Of a stretch of DNA of 55,421 nt, positions 24,498-32,285 are shown piece by piece (within the stretch, counting starts at the first letter, position 1; every line of letters starts with the position of its first letter). The position numbers and the translations under genes are program-made. The stretch comes from Acidobacteriota bacterium. GTDB taxonomy: Bacteria; Acidobacteriota; Vicinamibacteria; Marinacidobacterales; Marinacidobacteraceae. Under the pieces are notes generated by a model, which saw only the letters and a list, made by a program, of their open reading frames with translations, searched no databases and was not told the origin of the DNA. The stretch lies in assembly GCA_009840635.1 (NCBI GenBank), contig VXNL01000092.1:1-55421 (forward strand). Reading direction: 5' to 3'.

Positions 24498-25700
24498 ATG
24501 TTTGAGCTCTCGGACGCCCGGGTTCGGCTTCGTGAGGAAGCGCGGACGCTGGCCGAGCGCGAGATCGCACCGCGCGCCGCCGAGGTGGACCGCACCGAGG
24601 CCTACCCCTGGGCGAACGTGGAGGCGCTGACCGCGGCCGGCTTCATGGGAATGACCATCCCGAGGGAATACGGCGGGCGCGCCCTGACCTGCCTGGACGC
24701 GGTCCTGGTCGTCGAAGCGATGGCGCGGGCCTGTGGCGTGACCGCCCGGATCGTCGTCGAGGCCAACCTGGGCGCGATCGGCGCGATCATGCGGTACGGC
24801 TCCGAGGCCCAGAAGCGGCTCTCCGCCGAGCTGGTGCTCGCGGGGGACAAGCCCGCGATCTGCATCACCGAGCCCGCCGCCGGCAGCGCGGCCACCGAGA
24901 TGACGACCCGCGCCGACCGGAAGGGCGATCGCTACATCCTCAACGGGACCAAGCACTGGATCACGGGCGGGGGCGTTTCCAGGCTCCACCTCATCTTCGC
25001 CCGGGTCTTCGAGAACGGGATCGACCAGGGGATCGGAGGCTTCCTGGTCGTCCGCTGCCCCGAAACGGGCGCTCCGCAGGGTCTCCGCATCGGCCGCCGC
25101 GAGCCGGCGATGGGCCTGCGCGGCCTTCCCGAGACGGAGGTCCTGCTGGAGGACCTCGAAGTGCCCGGCGACATGATCGTGGTGCCACCGGAGGGCCTTC
25201 GTCACGCCTTCGCGAGCCTGATGAACGCCTACAACGGCCAGCGCGTCGGGGCGGCGGCGGTGGCGCTCGGCATCGCGCGGGGCGCGTACGAGCTGGCGCT
25301 CGACCACAGCCGGACGCGCGAGCAGTTCGGGCGGCCCATCTGCGAGTTTCAGGGCCTGCAATGGATGCTGGCCGACATGGCGACAGCGCTCGACGCCGCG
25401 CGGCTGATGGTCTGGCGGGCGGCGGCCGGCGCCGGGGAGGACGGCTTTCCCGACGCGAAGCAGGCGGCCCAGGCCAAGATCCTGGCCTCCGAGACCGCCA
25501 TCAAGGTCACGAACGACGCGCTGCAGATGTTCGGCGCCGCCGGATACTCGCGCAACCTGCCGCTGGAGCGCATGGTCCGCGACGCCCGCATGTTCACCAT
25601 CGGCGGCGGGACGGCGCAGGTCCTGCGCACGCTCGTCGCTTCCCGCCTGCTCGGACGGAAGCTGCCGCAGACGCGGGATGGGTACGTTCGGCCTGACTGA
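24498..25700 (+). CDS. acyl-CoA dehydrogenase family protein
   Basis: 400 residues with the full acyl-CoA dehydrogenase layout: an N-terminal helical domain, a middle beta domain with C-I-T-E-P-A-A-G-S (about residues 121-129) and L-N-G-T-K-H-W-I-T-G (FAD region), and a C-terminal helical domain with T-R-E-Q-F-G-R-P. The C-terminal motif is F-T-I-G-G-G-T-A-Q-V, without the Glu of the common Y-E-G-T motif. The catalytic base must therefore come from another position, as in isovaleryl-CoA-type enzymes, or be absent. It oxidises an acyl-CoA to the 2-enoyl form in the general family. It starts 6 bases after the serine hydrolase gene; no beta-oxidation genes are nearby. Confidence 0.9.
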   Translation: MFELSDARVRLREEARTLAEREIAPRAAEVDRTEAYPWANVEALTAAGFMGMTIPREYGGRALTCLDAVLVVEAMARACGVTARIVVEANLGAIGAIMRYGSEAQKRLSAELVLAGDKPAICITEPAAGSAATEMTTRADRKGDRYILNGTKHWITGGGVSRLHLIFARVFENGIDQGIGGFLVVRCPETGAPQGLRIGRREPAMGLRGLPETEVLLEDLEVPGDMIVVPPEGLRHAFASLMNAYNGQRVGAAAVALGIARGAYELALDHSRTREQFGRPICEFQGLQWMLADMATALDAARLMVWRAAAGAGEDGFPDAKQAAQAKILASETAIKVTNDALQMFGAAGYSRNLPLERMVRDARMFTIGGGTAQVLRTLVASRLLGRKLPQTRDGYVRPD

Positions 25701-25717
25701 CTGTGTGTCCGACGAAT

Positions 25718-25746
25718 TTGACGTTTCGGCCCTCCCGGCCAAGAAT
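25718..25746 (+). promoter_or_regulatory. sigma-70-like promoter, leaderless layout
   Basis: TTGACG (25718-25723), a 17-base spacer and AAGAAT (25741-25746), with 7 bases to the ATG at 25754. The same boxes, spacer length and distance recur before the paralogue at 43733 while the spacer sequence differs, so the boxes appear selected. The transcript should begin at or next to the ATG. Confidence 0.65.
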
Positions 25747-25753
25747 CCGCGCC

Positions 25754-26023
25754 ATGAGGCCGGGCGTACGCCGGATGCTGCCTTGGGCCGCCCTTGCGGC
25801 GCTCGCGCTGCTGGCCCTCGGCGGTGTCCCTCATCTGCACGACGAGGTCGAAGGGCACGGGGAGCATTGCGTCTTCTGCCACGCCCAGGACGCGCCCTTC
25901 GTTGCGCCCGGCCCTCCGGCGAACCCGGATCCGGTCGTCCGCTCCACCGACGTCCCGATTGCCGCTGGGCACGTCCAAGGGATGACGCCCACGGGGGGCG
26001 GCTCCCGGGCGCCCCCCGCCTGA
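25754..26023 (+). CDS. small His/Cys-rich exported protein, DUF2946-like
   Basis: 89 residues from the ATG at 25754, chosen by alignment with the equal-length paralogue at 43733 and by the promoter just upstream. A short signal or anchor helix (residues 8-22) is followed by P-H-L-H-D-E-V-E-G-H-G-E-H-C-V-F-C-H-A, a dense cluster of histidines and two cysteines suited to metal binding. The C-terminal half is Pro/Gly-rich and ends in G-G-G-S-R-A-P-P-A. The size and H/C pattern resemble DUF2946 proteins, linked in databases with copper-related genes, but this is a by-eye match. The C-x-x-C-H could also bind haem. It lies ahead of a MerC-like protein and a binding-protein transporter. Confidence 0.7.
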   Translation: MRPGVRRMLPWAALAALALLALGGVPHLHDEVEGHGEHCVFCHAQDAPFVAPGPPANPDPVVRSTDVPIAAGHVQGMTPTGGGSRAPPA

Positions 26024-26038
26024 CTCCCGCGCAGCCGT

Positions 26039-26102
26039 AGCCGGACGATGAGCCGGCTGCTTCGTCCTGTCGTGGCGCCCGCGCCCGCTTCGGTGCGCCG
26101 GC
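26039..26102 (+). promoter_or_regulatory. two conserved hairpins in the merC leader
   Basis: Hairpin one is AGCCGG, an 8-base loop, then CCGGCT (26039-26058). Hairpin two is a GC-rich structure at about 26074-26102 around a CGCTTCGGTGC loop region. Both recur in the same order and spacing at 44018-44084 ahead of an ABC ATPase gene, and the loop of the first hairpin differs while the stem is kept. They end about 15 bases before the GGGAGGAG ribosome site. There is no T-run, so termination is not obvious; an attenuator or a duplicated mRNA element is possible. Confidence 0.5.
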
Positions 26103-26131
26103 GTTTCCGCATCCGGGAGGAGAGAGTCCGA

Positions 26132-26224
26132 ATGCCGATCCAGGCAGTCCTGAAGAGTTCCGCCACCAGCGGGGCCTCACCCGTTCCCATCCGCGAGGCC
26201 GGGTTCGAGGATCCGACACCATGA
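26132..26224 (+). pseudogene. 30-codon remnant of an ABC ATPase start, coupled to merC
   Basis: A 30-codon frame with a GGGAGGAG ribosome site starts at 26132 and ends by an ATGA overlap with the MerC-like gene. Its protein (M-P-I-Q-A-V-L-K to G-F-E-D-P-T-P) matches residues 1-28 of the ABC ATPase at 44107 (M-S-T-Q-A-V-L-E to E-F-E-D-P-V), and the matching leader continues upstream. So the start of an ATPase gene survived while the rest was replaced by merC. It may now serve as a translated leader that feeds ribosomes to merC. Confidence 0.75.
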
Positions 26225-26700
26225 AGGTCTCGCTCGCCACCATCCCGTCGAACACGGTCCTGGTTTCGGGATCGCGCCTGGCGGCGTGCGCCGCGACCTG
26301 GTGCGCCGTGCACTGCGCGCTCACCCCGTTCCTGGCCGCAGCGGCGCCGGCGCTGGCGCTCTCCGAAGGCGCCGAACGAGCCCTCTGGGCTGGGACCGTC
26401 CTTCTGGGGGCGGTGATGTTCCTCATGGGGCCGGCCCGCAGGAACGCGGCGCCGGTCCTCACGTTCCTGTGCGGGGCCACGCTCTGGGGCGCCTCCCTCG
26501 CCGGTTGGTTCGAGCCACTGCCGGAGACCGTGACGTCGGCCGGCGGCAGCCTGACCCTCGCAGCCGCGCTCGTGTGGAGCGCCCGCATCTGCCAGGCCGG
26601 CGCGTGCCCGGCCTGCGACGACGACGAGACTACGGACCCGTCACTCCCACCATCCGGTCCCCGGCAGCAAGGCCGCCGCCGCTTTCTCGGGAGCCCGTAA
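26221..26700 (+). CDS. MerC domain membrane protein
   Basis: 159 residues. Near the start is W-C-A-V-H-C-A-L-T-P, matching the C-x-x-x-C-x-L-T-P signature of MerC-type proteins in the first membrane helix (about residues 22-45). Three further hydrophobic segments follow (about 55-72, 78-92, 104-120). The soluble tail has C-Q-A-G-A-C-P-A-C, a second Cys cluster, and ends basic. MerC proteins move mercuric or other metal ions across the inner membrane; here, next to a binding-protein transporter and without merA or merR, a different metal is likely. Its start overlaps the 30-codon remnant. Confidence 0.75.
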   Translation: MKVSLATIPSNTVLVSGSRLAACAATWCAVHCALTPFLAAAAPALALSEGAERALWAGTVLLGAVMFLMGPARRNAAPVLTFLCGATLWGASLAGWFEPLPETVTSAGGSLTLAAALVWSARICQAGACPACDDDETTDPSLPPSGPRQQGRRRFLGSP

Positions 26701-26706
26701 ACCACG

Positions 26707-27939
26707 ATGTGGCCGACCGTCGCCGTCGGCGCCCGGGCGCCCTGTCGTCCGGCCGTTTTCGTTCTGCTTCTCGGCCTGGCCGCGTGCGGGTCCGGCGTTT
26801 CCGACGATCCGGGAGCGCTGGAAGGCGCGGCGCTCGAGACGCCCTGGACGAAGACCTTCCGCGCCGTCGAACGGGACGGCTACCGGATCGTGGACATCGA
26901 GGCGTCCGTCGTCACCTGGGGCGGCACGGCGGGCGGGCCGCCCCAGCGCGCCCGCCTCGTGCTGGTCCCGCGGGGCCAGCAGCCGCCGCCCCTGACCGGG
27001 GATCTGGCGGGGGCCACCCTGATCGAGACGCCCGTCCAGCGGATCGCCGTCAACGATCAGGCCCACGAGGCCATGCTCCGCGCCCTCGGGGTCAAGGACC
27101 GGATCGTCGCGGTCGGCGGGCACAACAGCTACGACGACGACCTGCGGCAGAAGGTCCGGTCGGGCGAGCTCCAGCGGATCGAGTACGGCTGGCACAAGCC
27201 GCCGACGCTCGACGCGCTGGTGGCGGCGCGGCCCGACGTGCTGATCGCGCACATGGCCGACCTCACGCACACCCAGCACCTGGAGCGCGTCGAGGCGCTC
27301 GGCATCCCCTTCGTGCCGACTTTCATCGACGCGGAGCCGCACTACCTGGGCCGCACCGCGTGGGTGCTCCTGATGGGTCTCCTGACCGGGAAGGAGGCGG
27401 AAGCCGAGGCGTTCGTTGCCCAGGTCGCGCGCGAGGTGGACCGGCTGAAGGAGATCGCCGCGGAGCAGCCGCGCCGGTCCGTCCTCTGGGCCTGGTACCG
27501 GAGTGGGGGCAACCGCTGGGCGGTGACGCAACGGAATGCCGAAGCGGCCCTCATCCGCGACGCCAACGCGGAGCTCGTGCTCGGCGCCGAGGACGATCCC
27601 GAGCTCGACACCTTTTCCGAGCTCTCGACCGAGCGGCTCCTGCGGGACGGGACGGGCGCCGATTGCTGGATGATCCGCGACCCGGTGTCCTCGGTATTCG
27701 ATGACCGGGCCGTGCTTCAGCGCTTCAAGGCCTATCAGGACGAGTGCGTGTTCTGGACGCCGGGCAAGCGCCACCCCACCGCGGACTCCTGGGAGCTGTG
27801 GGAGATGGGGACGATCCGGCCGGACTGGCAACTGGCGGACATCGTGAAGATGGTGCACCCCGAACTGCGCGACGGCGAGTGGCGCTACCTCGCGCCCGAA
27901 ACATGGAAGGCGGACTATGCCGGCGCGGGTACGCACTAG
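26707..27939 (+). CDS. substrate-binding lipoprotein 1 of FecB/BtuF type
   Basis: 410 residues. The N-terminus carries a lipoprotein signal with L-A-A-C (lipobox, Cys near residue 27). The rest is a helical-backbone type III binding protein of the FecB/BtuF/FepB class: P-V-Q-R-I-A-V-N-D near the start, L-G-V-K-D-R-I-V-A-V-G-G-H, A-A-R-P-D-V-L-I, and a C-terminal lobe with M-V-H-P-E-L. Histidines cluster in D-L-T-H-T-Q-H and A-E-P-H-Y, which may contact a metal ligand. It binds the substrate in the periplasm for the permease and ATPase encoded downstream. It is the first of three near-identical tandem copies, with a fourth after the ATPase; 6 bases from merC. Confidence 0.88.
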   Translation: MWPTVAVGARAPCRPAVFVLLLGLAACGSGVSDDPGALEGAALETPWTKTFRAVERDGYRIVDIEASVVTWGGTAGGPPQRARLVLVPRGQQPPPLTGDLAGATLIETPVQRIAVNDQAHEAMLRALGVKDRIVAVGGHNSYDDDLRQKVRSGELQRIEYGWHKPPTLDALVAARPDVLIAHMADLTHTQHLERVEALGIPFVPTFIDAEPHYLGRTAWVLLMGLLTGKEAEAEAFVAQVAREVDRLKEIAAEQPRRSVLWAWYRSGGNRWAVTQRNAEAALIRDANAELVLGAEDDPELDTFSELSTERLLRDGTGADCWMIRDPVSSVFDDRAVLQRFKAYQDECVFWTPGKRHPTADSWELWEMGTIRPDWQLADIVKMVHPELRDGEWRYLAPETWKADYAGAGTH

Positions 27940-27954
27940 CAGCCTGTCAAGAGA

Positions 27955-29178
27955 ATGACGCGGTATTCGACTCCCTTGCCGTCGCGTCCGGCGGTCTTCG
28001 TTCTGCTCCTCGGCCTGGCCGCGTGCGGGTCCGGCGTGCCCGGCGATCCGGGACCGCTGGAGGGCGAGGCGCTCGAAACGCCCTGGACGGAGACCTTCCG
28101 CGCCGTCGAACGGGACGGCTACCGCGTCGTGGACATCGAGGCGTCCGTCGTCACCTGGGGCGGCACGGCGGGCGGGCCGCCGCAACGCGCCCGCCTCGTG
28201 CTGGTCCCGCGGGGCCAGGAGCCGCCGCCCCTGACCGGGGATCTGGCGGGGGCCACCCTGATTGAGACGCCCGTCCAGCGGATCGCCGTCAACGATCAGC
28301 CCCATGAGGGCATGCTCCGCGCCCTCGGGGTCGAGGATCGGATCGTCGCGGTCGGCGGGCACAACAGCTACGACGACGGCCTGCGGCAGAAGGCCCGGTC
28401 CGGCGAGATCCAGCAGATCGGCTACGGCTGGCACATGCCGCCGACGCTCGACGCGCTGGTGGCGGCGCGGCCGGACGTGCTGGTCGCGCGCATGGCCGAC
28501 CTCACGCACACCCAACACCTGGAGCGCGTCGAGTCGCTCGGCATCCCCTTCGTGCCGACCTTCGTGGACGCGGAGCCGCACTACATGGGCCGGGTGGCGT
28601 GGGTGCTTCTGATGGGCCTCCTGACCGGGACGGAGGCGGAGGCCGAGGCGTTCGTGGCGCAGGTCGCGCGCGAGGTGGACCGCCTGAAGGCGCTCGCCGC
28701 GGAGCAGCCGCGCCGGTCCGTCCTCTGGGCCTGGTACCGGAGCGCGGGCAATCGCTGGGCGGTGACGCAACGGAACGCCGAAGCGGCCCTCATCCGCGAC
28801 GCCAACGCGGAGCTCGTGCTCGGCGCCGAGGACGATCCCGAGCTCGACACCTTCTCCGATCTCTCGACGGAACGCCTTCTGCGGGACGCGACGAGCGCCG
28901 ATTGCTGGATGATCCGCGACCCGCTGTCCTCGGTGTTCGACGATCAAGCCGTGCTTCGGCGCTTCAAGGCGTATCAGGATGGGTGCGTGTTCTGGGAGCC
29001 GGGGAAGCGCCATCCCACCGCGGACTCCTGGGAGCTGTGGGAGATGGGGACGATCCGGCCCGACTGGCAACTGGCGGACATCGTGAAGATGGTGCACCCC
29101 GACCTGCGCGACGGCGAGTGGCGCTACCTGGCGCCGGAAACGTGGAAGTCGGACTATGGCGGCGCGGGTACGCACTAG
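27955..29178 (+). CDS. substrate-binding lipoprotein 2 of FecB/BtuF type
   Basis: 407 residues, very similar along its whole length to the copy before it; differences are scattered (for example I-G-Y-G-W-H-M-P-P-T in place of I-E-Y-G-W-H-K-P-P-T). The lipobox L-A-A-C and the histidine motifs (T-H-T-Q-H, E-P-H-Y-M-G) are kept. The 15-base gap to each neighbour is similar (both begin CAGCCTGTC), showing that the duplication unit included the spacer. The gene looks intact, and the substitutions leave the fold motifs in place. All copies should deliver to the single permease at 30395. Confidence 0.88.
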   Translation: MTRYSTPLPSRPAVFVLLLGLAACGSGVPGDPGPLEGEALETPWTETFRAVERDGYRVVDIEASVVTWGGTAGGPPQRARLVLVPRGQEPPPLTGDLAGATLIETPVQRIAVNDQPHEGMLRALGVEDRIVAVGGHNSYDDGLRQKARSGEIQQIGYGWHMPPTLDALVAARPDVLVARMADLTHTQHLERVESLGIPFVPTFVDAEPHYMGRVAWVLLMGLLTGTEAEAEAFVAQVAREVDRLKALAAEQPRRSVLWAWYRSAGNRWAVTQRNAEAALIRDANAELVLGAEDDPELDTFSDLSTERLLRDATSADCWMIRDPLSSVFDDQAVLRRFKAYQDGCVFWEPGKRHPTADSWELWEMGTIRPDWQLADIVKMVHPDLRDGEWRYLAPETWKSDYGGAGTH

Positions 29179-29193
29179 CAGCCTGTCCGGAAG

Positions 29194-30417
29194 ATGACGC
29201 GGCACTCGATTCCCTCGCCGTCTCGTCCGGTGGTCTTCGTTCTCCTCCTTGGCCTGGCCGCGTGCGGGTCCGGCGCCCCCGGCGACCCGGGAGCGCTCGA
29301 GGGCGAGGCGCTCGACCTCCCTTACACGAAGGTCTTCCGCGGCGTCGAGCGGGACGGCTACCGCGTCGTGGACATCGAGGCGTCGCTCGTCGCCTGGGGC
29401 GGATCCGCGGGCGGGCCGGCGCAACGCGCCCGCCTCGTGCTGGTCCCGCGGAGTCAGGAGCCGCCGCCCCTGACGGGAGATCTCGCGGGGGCCACGCTGA
29501 TCCGCACGCCCGTCCAGCGGATCGCCGTCAACGACCAACCCCATGAGGCCATGCTCCGCGCTCTCGGGGTCAAGGACCGGATCGTCGCGGTCGGCGGGCA
29601 CCGAAGCTACGACGACGATCTGCGCGAGAAGGTCCGGTCGGGCGAGATCCAGCAGATCGGCTACGGCTGGCATATGCCGCCGACGCTCGACGCGCTGGTG
29701 GCGGCGCGGCCGGACGTGCTCATCAAGCGCATGGCCGACCTGACGCACACGCAGCATGTCGAGCGCGTCGCGTCGCTCGGCATTCCGGTCGTGCCGACCT
29801 TCATCAATGCGGAGCCGCACTACATGGGCCGGGTGGCATGGGTGCTGCTGATGGGCCTCCTGACCGGGAAGGAGGCGGAAGCCGAGGCGTTCGTTCAGAT
29901 GGTGGCGCGGGAGGTGGACCGGCTGAAGGCGCTCGCCGCGGAGCAGCCGCGCCGGTCGGTGCTGTGGTCCTGGTACCGGAGCGCGGGCAACCGCTGGGCG
30001 GTGACGCAACGAAACGCCGACGCGGCCCTCATTCGCGACGCCAACGCGGAGCTCGTGCTCGGCGCCGAGGACGATCCCGAGCTGGACACCTTTTCCGAAC
30101 TCTCGACGGAACGGCTCCTGCGGGACGCGACGGGCGCCGATTGCTGGATGATCCGGGAACCCCTGGCCGCGGTGTTCGACGATCGGGCCGTGCTCTCCCG
30201 CTTCAAGGCCTATCAGGACGGGTGCGTGTACTGGGCGCCCGGCAAGCGAAACCCCGCCGCCGACGCGTGGGAGATGTGGGAGATGGGGTACATCCGGCCG
30301 GACTGGCTCCTGGGCGACATCGCGAAGATGCTGCACCCCGAACTGCGCGACGGCGAGTTCCGCTACCTGGCGCCGGAAACGTGGAAGGCGAGCTATGAGG
30401 ACGCGGGTCACAACTAG
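29194..30417 (+). CDS. substrate-binding lipoprotein 3 of FecB/BtuF type
   Basis: 407 residues, the most diverged of the three tandem copies. It differs at D-L-P-Y-T-K-V-F in the N-terminal lobe and R-S-Y-D-D-D-L where the others have N-S-Y-D-D, next to the proposed ligand pocket. It also has I-K-R-M-A-D-L instead of I-A-H-M-A-D-L. The lipobox and the main histidine motifs remain. Its last 23 bases overlap the start of the permease gene, so this copy is the one directly coupled to the transporter. Confidence 0.88.
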   Translation: MTRHSIPSPSRPVVFVLLLGLAACGSGAPGDPGALEGEALDLPYTKVFRGVERDGYRVVDIEASLVAWGGSAGGPAQRARLVLVPRSQEPPPLTGDLAGATLIRTPVQRIAVNDQPHEAMLRALGVKDRIVAVGGHRSYDDDLREKVRSGEIQQIGYGWHMPPTLDALVAARPDVLIKRMADLTHTQHVERVASLGIPVVPTFINAEPHYMGRVAWVLLMGLLTGKEAEAEAFVQMVAREVDRLKALAAEQPRRSVLWSWYRSAGNRWAVTQRNADAALIRDANAELVLGAEDDPELDTFSELSTERLLRDATGADCWMIREPLAAVFDDRAVLSRFKAYQDGCVYWAPGKRNPAADAWEMWEMGYIRPDWLLGDIAKMLHPELRDGEFRYLAPETWKASYEDAGHN

Positions 30418-31426
30418 CAGCGCGGCCCTGATCGCCGCGCTCGCCGCGCTCTCGCTGTTGACGTTGACGTACGGCCAGATCGCACTTCCCCTGGCCGACA
30501 CGCTCGGCGCCCTGACGGGGACGCAGTCGAGCGAGCTGGCCCGTCAGATCGTCCTCGAGATCCGCCTGCCCCGGGTGGTCGCCGCGATCATCGCCGGCGG
30601 CGCGCTCGGCATGGCGGGGGTGCTGATGCAGGCCCTCTTCCGGAACCCGGTCGCCGACGCGTGGTCCCTCGGCCTGCTCGCCGGCGGCCAGTTCGGGGTT
30701 GCGCTCACCGTGACCGCGGCGGCCTTCGCCGGTCCCGCGGCGGTGTCCTTCCTCACCGTCTTCGAAGGCCCCAGCATCACGCTCGCCGCCGCCGCGGGGG
30801 TCGCGGTGGCGGCGGTCTTCATGCTGGCGCTCGGCCGCCGGGTGGGCGCCATCACGCTGCTCGTGATCGGCCTCATGCTCGGGTTCACCTCGCAGGGTCT
30901 CACGAGCGTCCTCCTCCATTTCGCCGCCCGCGCCGGCGGCCGGGTCTATGGCGGCTGGCAGGATGCGAGCTTCGCGGCGATCGCCCCGGCGTCGCTGCCG
31001 TGGCTCCTCCTGCCCATCGTCGTCGGCGCCGCGGCGGCCGTGGCGACGGCCAAGCCCCTCAGTTCGCTGCTGCTGGGCGAGACCTATGCGCGCAGTCTCG
31101 GTGTGAAGGTGACGTCCCTGAGACACGCCGTGCTGGCGGCGACGGTCCTGCTGGTGGCGCCCGTCGTGGCCTTCTGCGGCCCGGTCAGCTTCGTCGGCCT
31201 CATCGCGCCCCACTTCGCCCGGGCACTCGCGGGCACGGCGCGGATCCTCCCGCTCCTCCCCCTCGCCGCGCTTGGCGGCGCCTTGCTGGCCGTGGCCGGC
31301 GACGCCATCGTGCATGCGCCCTGGGAGCAGCACTTCCTGCACCTGAACAACATCCTCGCGATCCTCGGCGCCCCGGTGGTGATCCTCATCCTGATCTTTT
31401 CACCGGCCGTGAGGCAGTGGCGCTGA
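30395..31426 (+). CDS. FecCD-family ABC permease
   Basis: 343 residues with about nine to ten hydrophobic segments, the layout of FecCD/BtuC permeases. Diagnostic stretches are R-L-P-R-V-V-A-A-I-I-A-G-G-A-L-G (about 49-64), Q-A-L-F-R-N-P-V-A-D (73-82), the E-T-Y-A-R-S-L-G-V coupling region (about 229-237) and F-C-G-P-V-S-F-V-G-L-I-A-P-H. It forms a homodimeric channel for metal-siderophore, haem or cobalamin uptake. There is only one permease gene for four binding proteins. It overlaps the third binding protein and its stop overlaps the ATPase start (TGATG). A remnant of a second permease lies at 33527. Confidence 0.93.
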   Translation: MRTRVTTSSAALIAALAALSLLTLTYGQIALPLADTLGALTGTQSSELARQIVLEIRLPRVVAAIIAGGALGMAGVLMQALFRNPVADAWSLGLLAGGQFGVALTVTAAAFAGPAAVSFLTVFEGPSITLAAAAGVAVAAVFMLALGRRVGAITLLVIGLMLGFTSQGLTSVLLHFAARAGGRVYGGWQDASFAAIAPASLPWLLLPIVVGAAAAVATAKPLSSLLLGETYARSLGVKVTSLRHAVLAATVLLVAPVVAFCGPVSFVGLIAPHFARALAGTARILPLLPLAALGGALLAVAGDAIVHAPWEQHFLHLNNILAILGAPVVILILIFSPAVRQWR

Positions 31427-32205
31427 TGCTGGAGCTCAAGTCCCTCGCCGTCGGGTACCGCAGCGCGGGCGGCCCGCTCCTGTCCGACATCGAGGTGTCG
31501 GCCGATCCCGGCGACTTCATCTGCATCCTGGGCCGCAACGGGTCCGGGAAATCCACCCTCATGCGCACGATTGCGGGGCTGCAACTGTCGCTCGACGGGG
31601 TCGCCCGGCTCGGCGGCGAGGACGTCGCGTCCATGCGTCCGGGGACGCGCGCCCGCCGGATCGCGGTGATGCTGACCGAGCGGGCGTTCAATCCGGGTCT
31701 GCGCGTCGAGGACGTCGTCGCGCTCGCCCGGCAGCCCTTCACGGGCTGGGAGGGCCGGTTGGGCGACGCCGACCGGGCCGCGATCGCCGACGCGGTCGCG
31801 GTCATGGGCATCGAGCCGTTCCTGCGGCGCTACTTCAACAGTCTCAGCGACGGCGAGCGGCAGCGGGTCATGATCGCGCGGGCGCTCGCGCAGACCCCGC
31901 GTCTCATGATCCTCGACGAGATCACCGCCTTTCTGGATCTTCCGAGTCGGGTCGAGATCATGGCCCTCCTGCGTTCCCACGCCAAAGCGAAGGGGCAGGT
32001 CATTCTGCTGTCGAGCCACGACCTCGACCTGTCGCTGCAGCTTGCCGACAGCGTCTGGCTCCTCGACGGCGCGGGTGGGTTTTCGGCCGGGACGCCGGAC
32101 GCGCTCAGCCGGAGTGGCGCGGTCGGCCGCGCCTTCGACACGGGCGGCATCCGTTTCTCGCCCTCGCAGGGGCGGTTCGAGATCGGAACGTCCGGACCCG
32201 CCTAG
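31426..32205 (+). CDS. FecE/BtuD-type ABC ATPase
   Basis: 259 residues from the ATG at 31426; the longer frame upstream is a shadow of the permease. Walker A is G-R-N-G-S-G-K-S-T (residues 36-44), the signature is L-S-D-G-E-R-Q-R, Walker B is L-M-I-L-D-E-I-T and the H-loop is L-L-S-S-H-D-L. A short C-terminal extension (about residues 225-259) ends R-F-E-I-G-T. It powers uptake with the FecCD-type permease. The usual proline of the Walker B D-E-P is replaced by isoleucine, as seen in other siderophore transporters. The gene is followed by an inverted repeat and by the fourth binding protein. Confidence 0.93.
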   Translation: MLELKSLAVGYRSAGGPLLSDIEVSADPGDFICILGRNGSGKSTLMRTIAGLQLSLDGVARLGGEDVASMRPGTRARRIAVMLTERAFNPGLRVEDVVALARQPFTGWEGRLGDADRAAIADAVAVMGIEPFLRRYFNSLSDGERQRVMIARALAQTPRLMILDEITAFLDLPSRVEIMALLRSHAKAKGQVILLSSHDLDLSLQLADSVWLLDGAGGFSAGTPDALSRSGAVGRAFDTGGIRFSPSQGRFEIGTSGPA

Positions 32206-32228
32206 TGGTATGTCTCCAACACGCGTTC

Positions 32229-32245
32229 TTCACCCCACGGGTGAA
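32229..32245. promoter_or_regulatory. 7-base inverted repeat between ATPase and fourth binding protein
   Basis: TTCACCC, a 3-base CAC, then GGGTGAA. The two arms are exact complements. It starts 24 bases after the ATPase stop. With no T-run it is more likely an operator than a terminator, though a weak transcription pause is possible. Confidence 0.4.
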
Positions 32246-32268
32246 CCGGGACTCCCGTCGTATGGCCC

Positions 32269-32282
32269 ATAAGGAACCTTAT
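32269..32282. promoter_or_regulatory. 14-base palindrome over the ribosome site of the fourth binding protein
   Basis: ATAAGG-AA-CCTTAT is a perfect palindrome. Its AAGGA doubles as the ribosome site, 10 bases before the ATG at 32286. A metal-responsive repressor or an RNA fold hiding the ribosome site would both act here. It is AT-rich against GC-rich surroundings. Confidence 0.45.
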
Positions 32283-32285
32283 ATC

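Noticed and set aside
26221..26700. Complete mercury resistance operon
   Set aside because: Only a MerC-like protein is present; no merA, merR, merT or merP was seen.
23013..30501. Very long minus-strand frames (over 1000 codons) opposite the serine hydrolase and the binding-protein array
   Set aside because: They lie opposite well-supported genes with lipoboxes and fold motifs. Their repeats only reflect the tandem duplication on the other strand.
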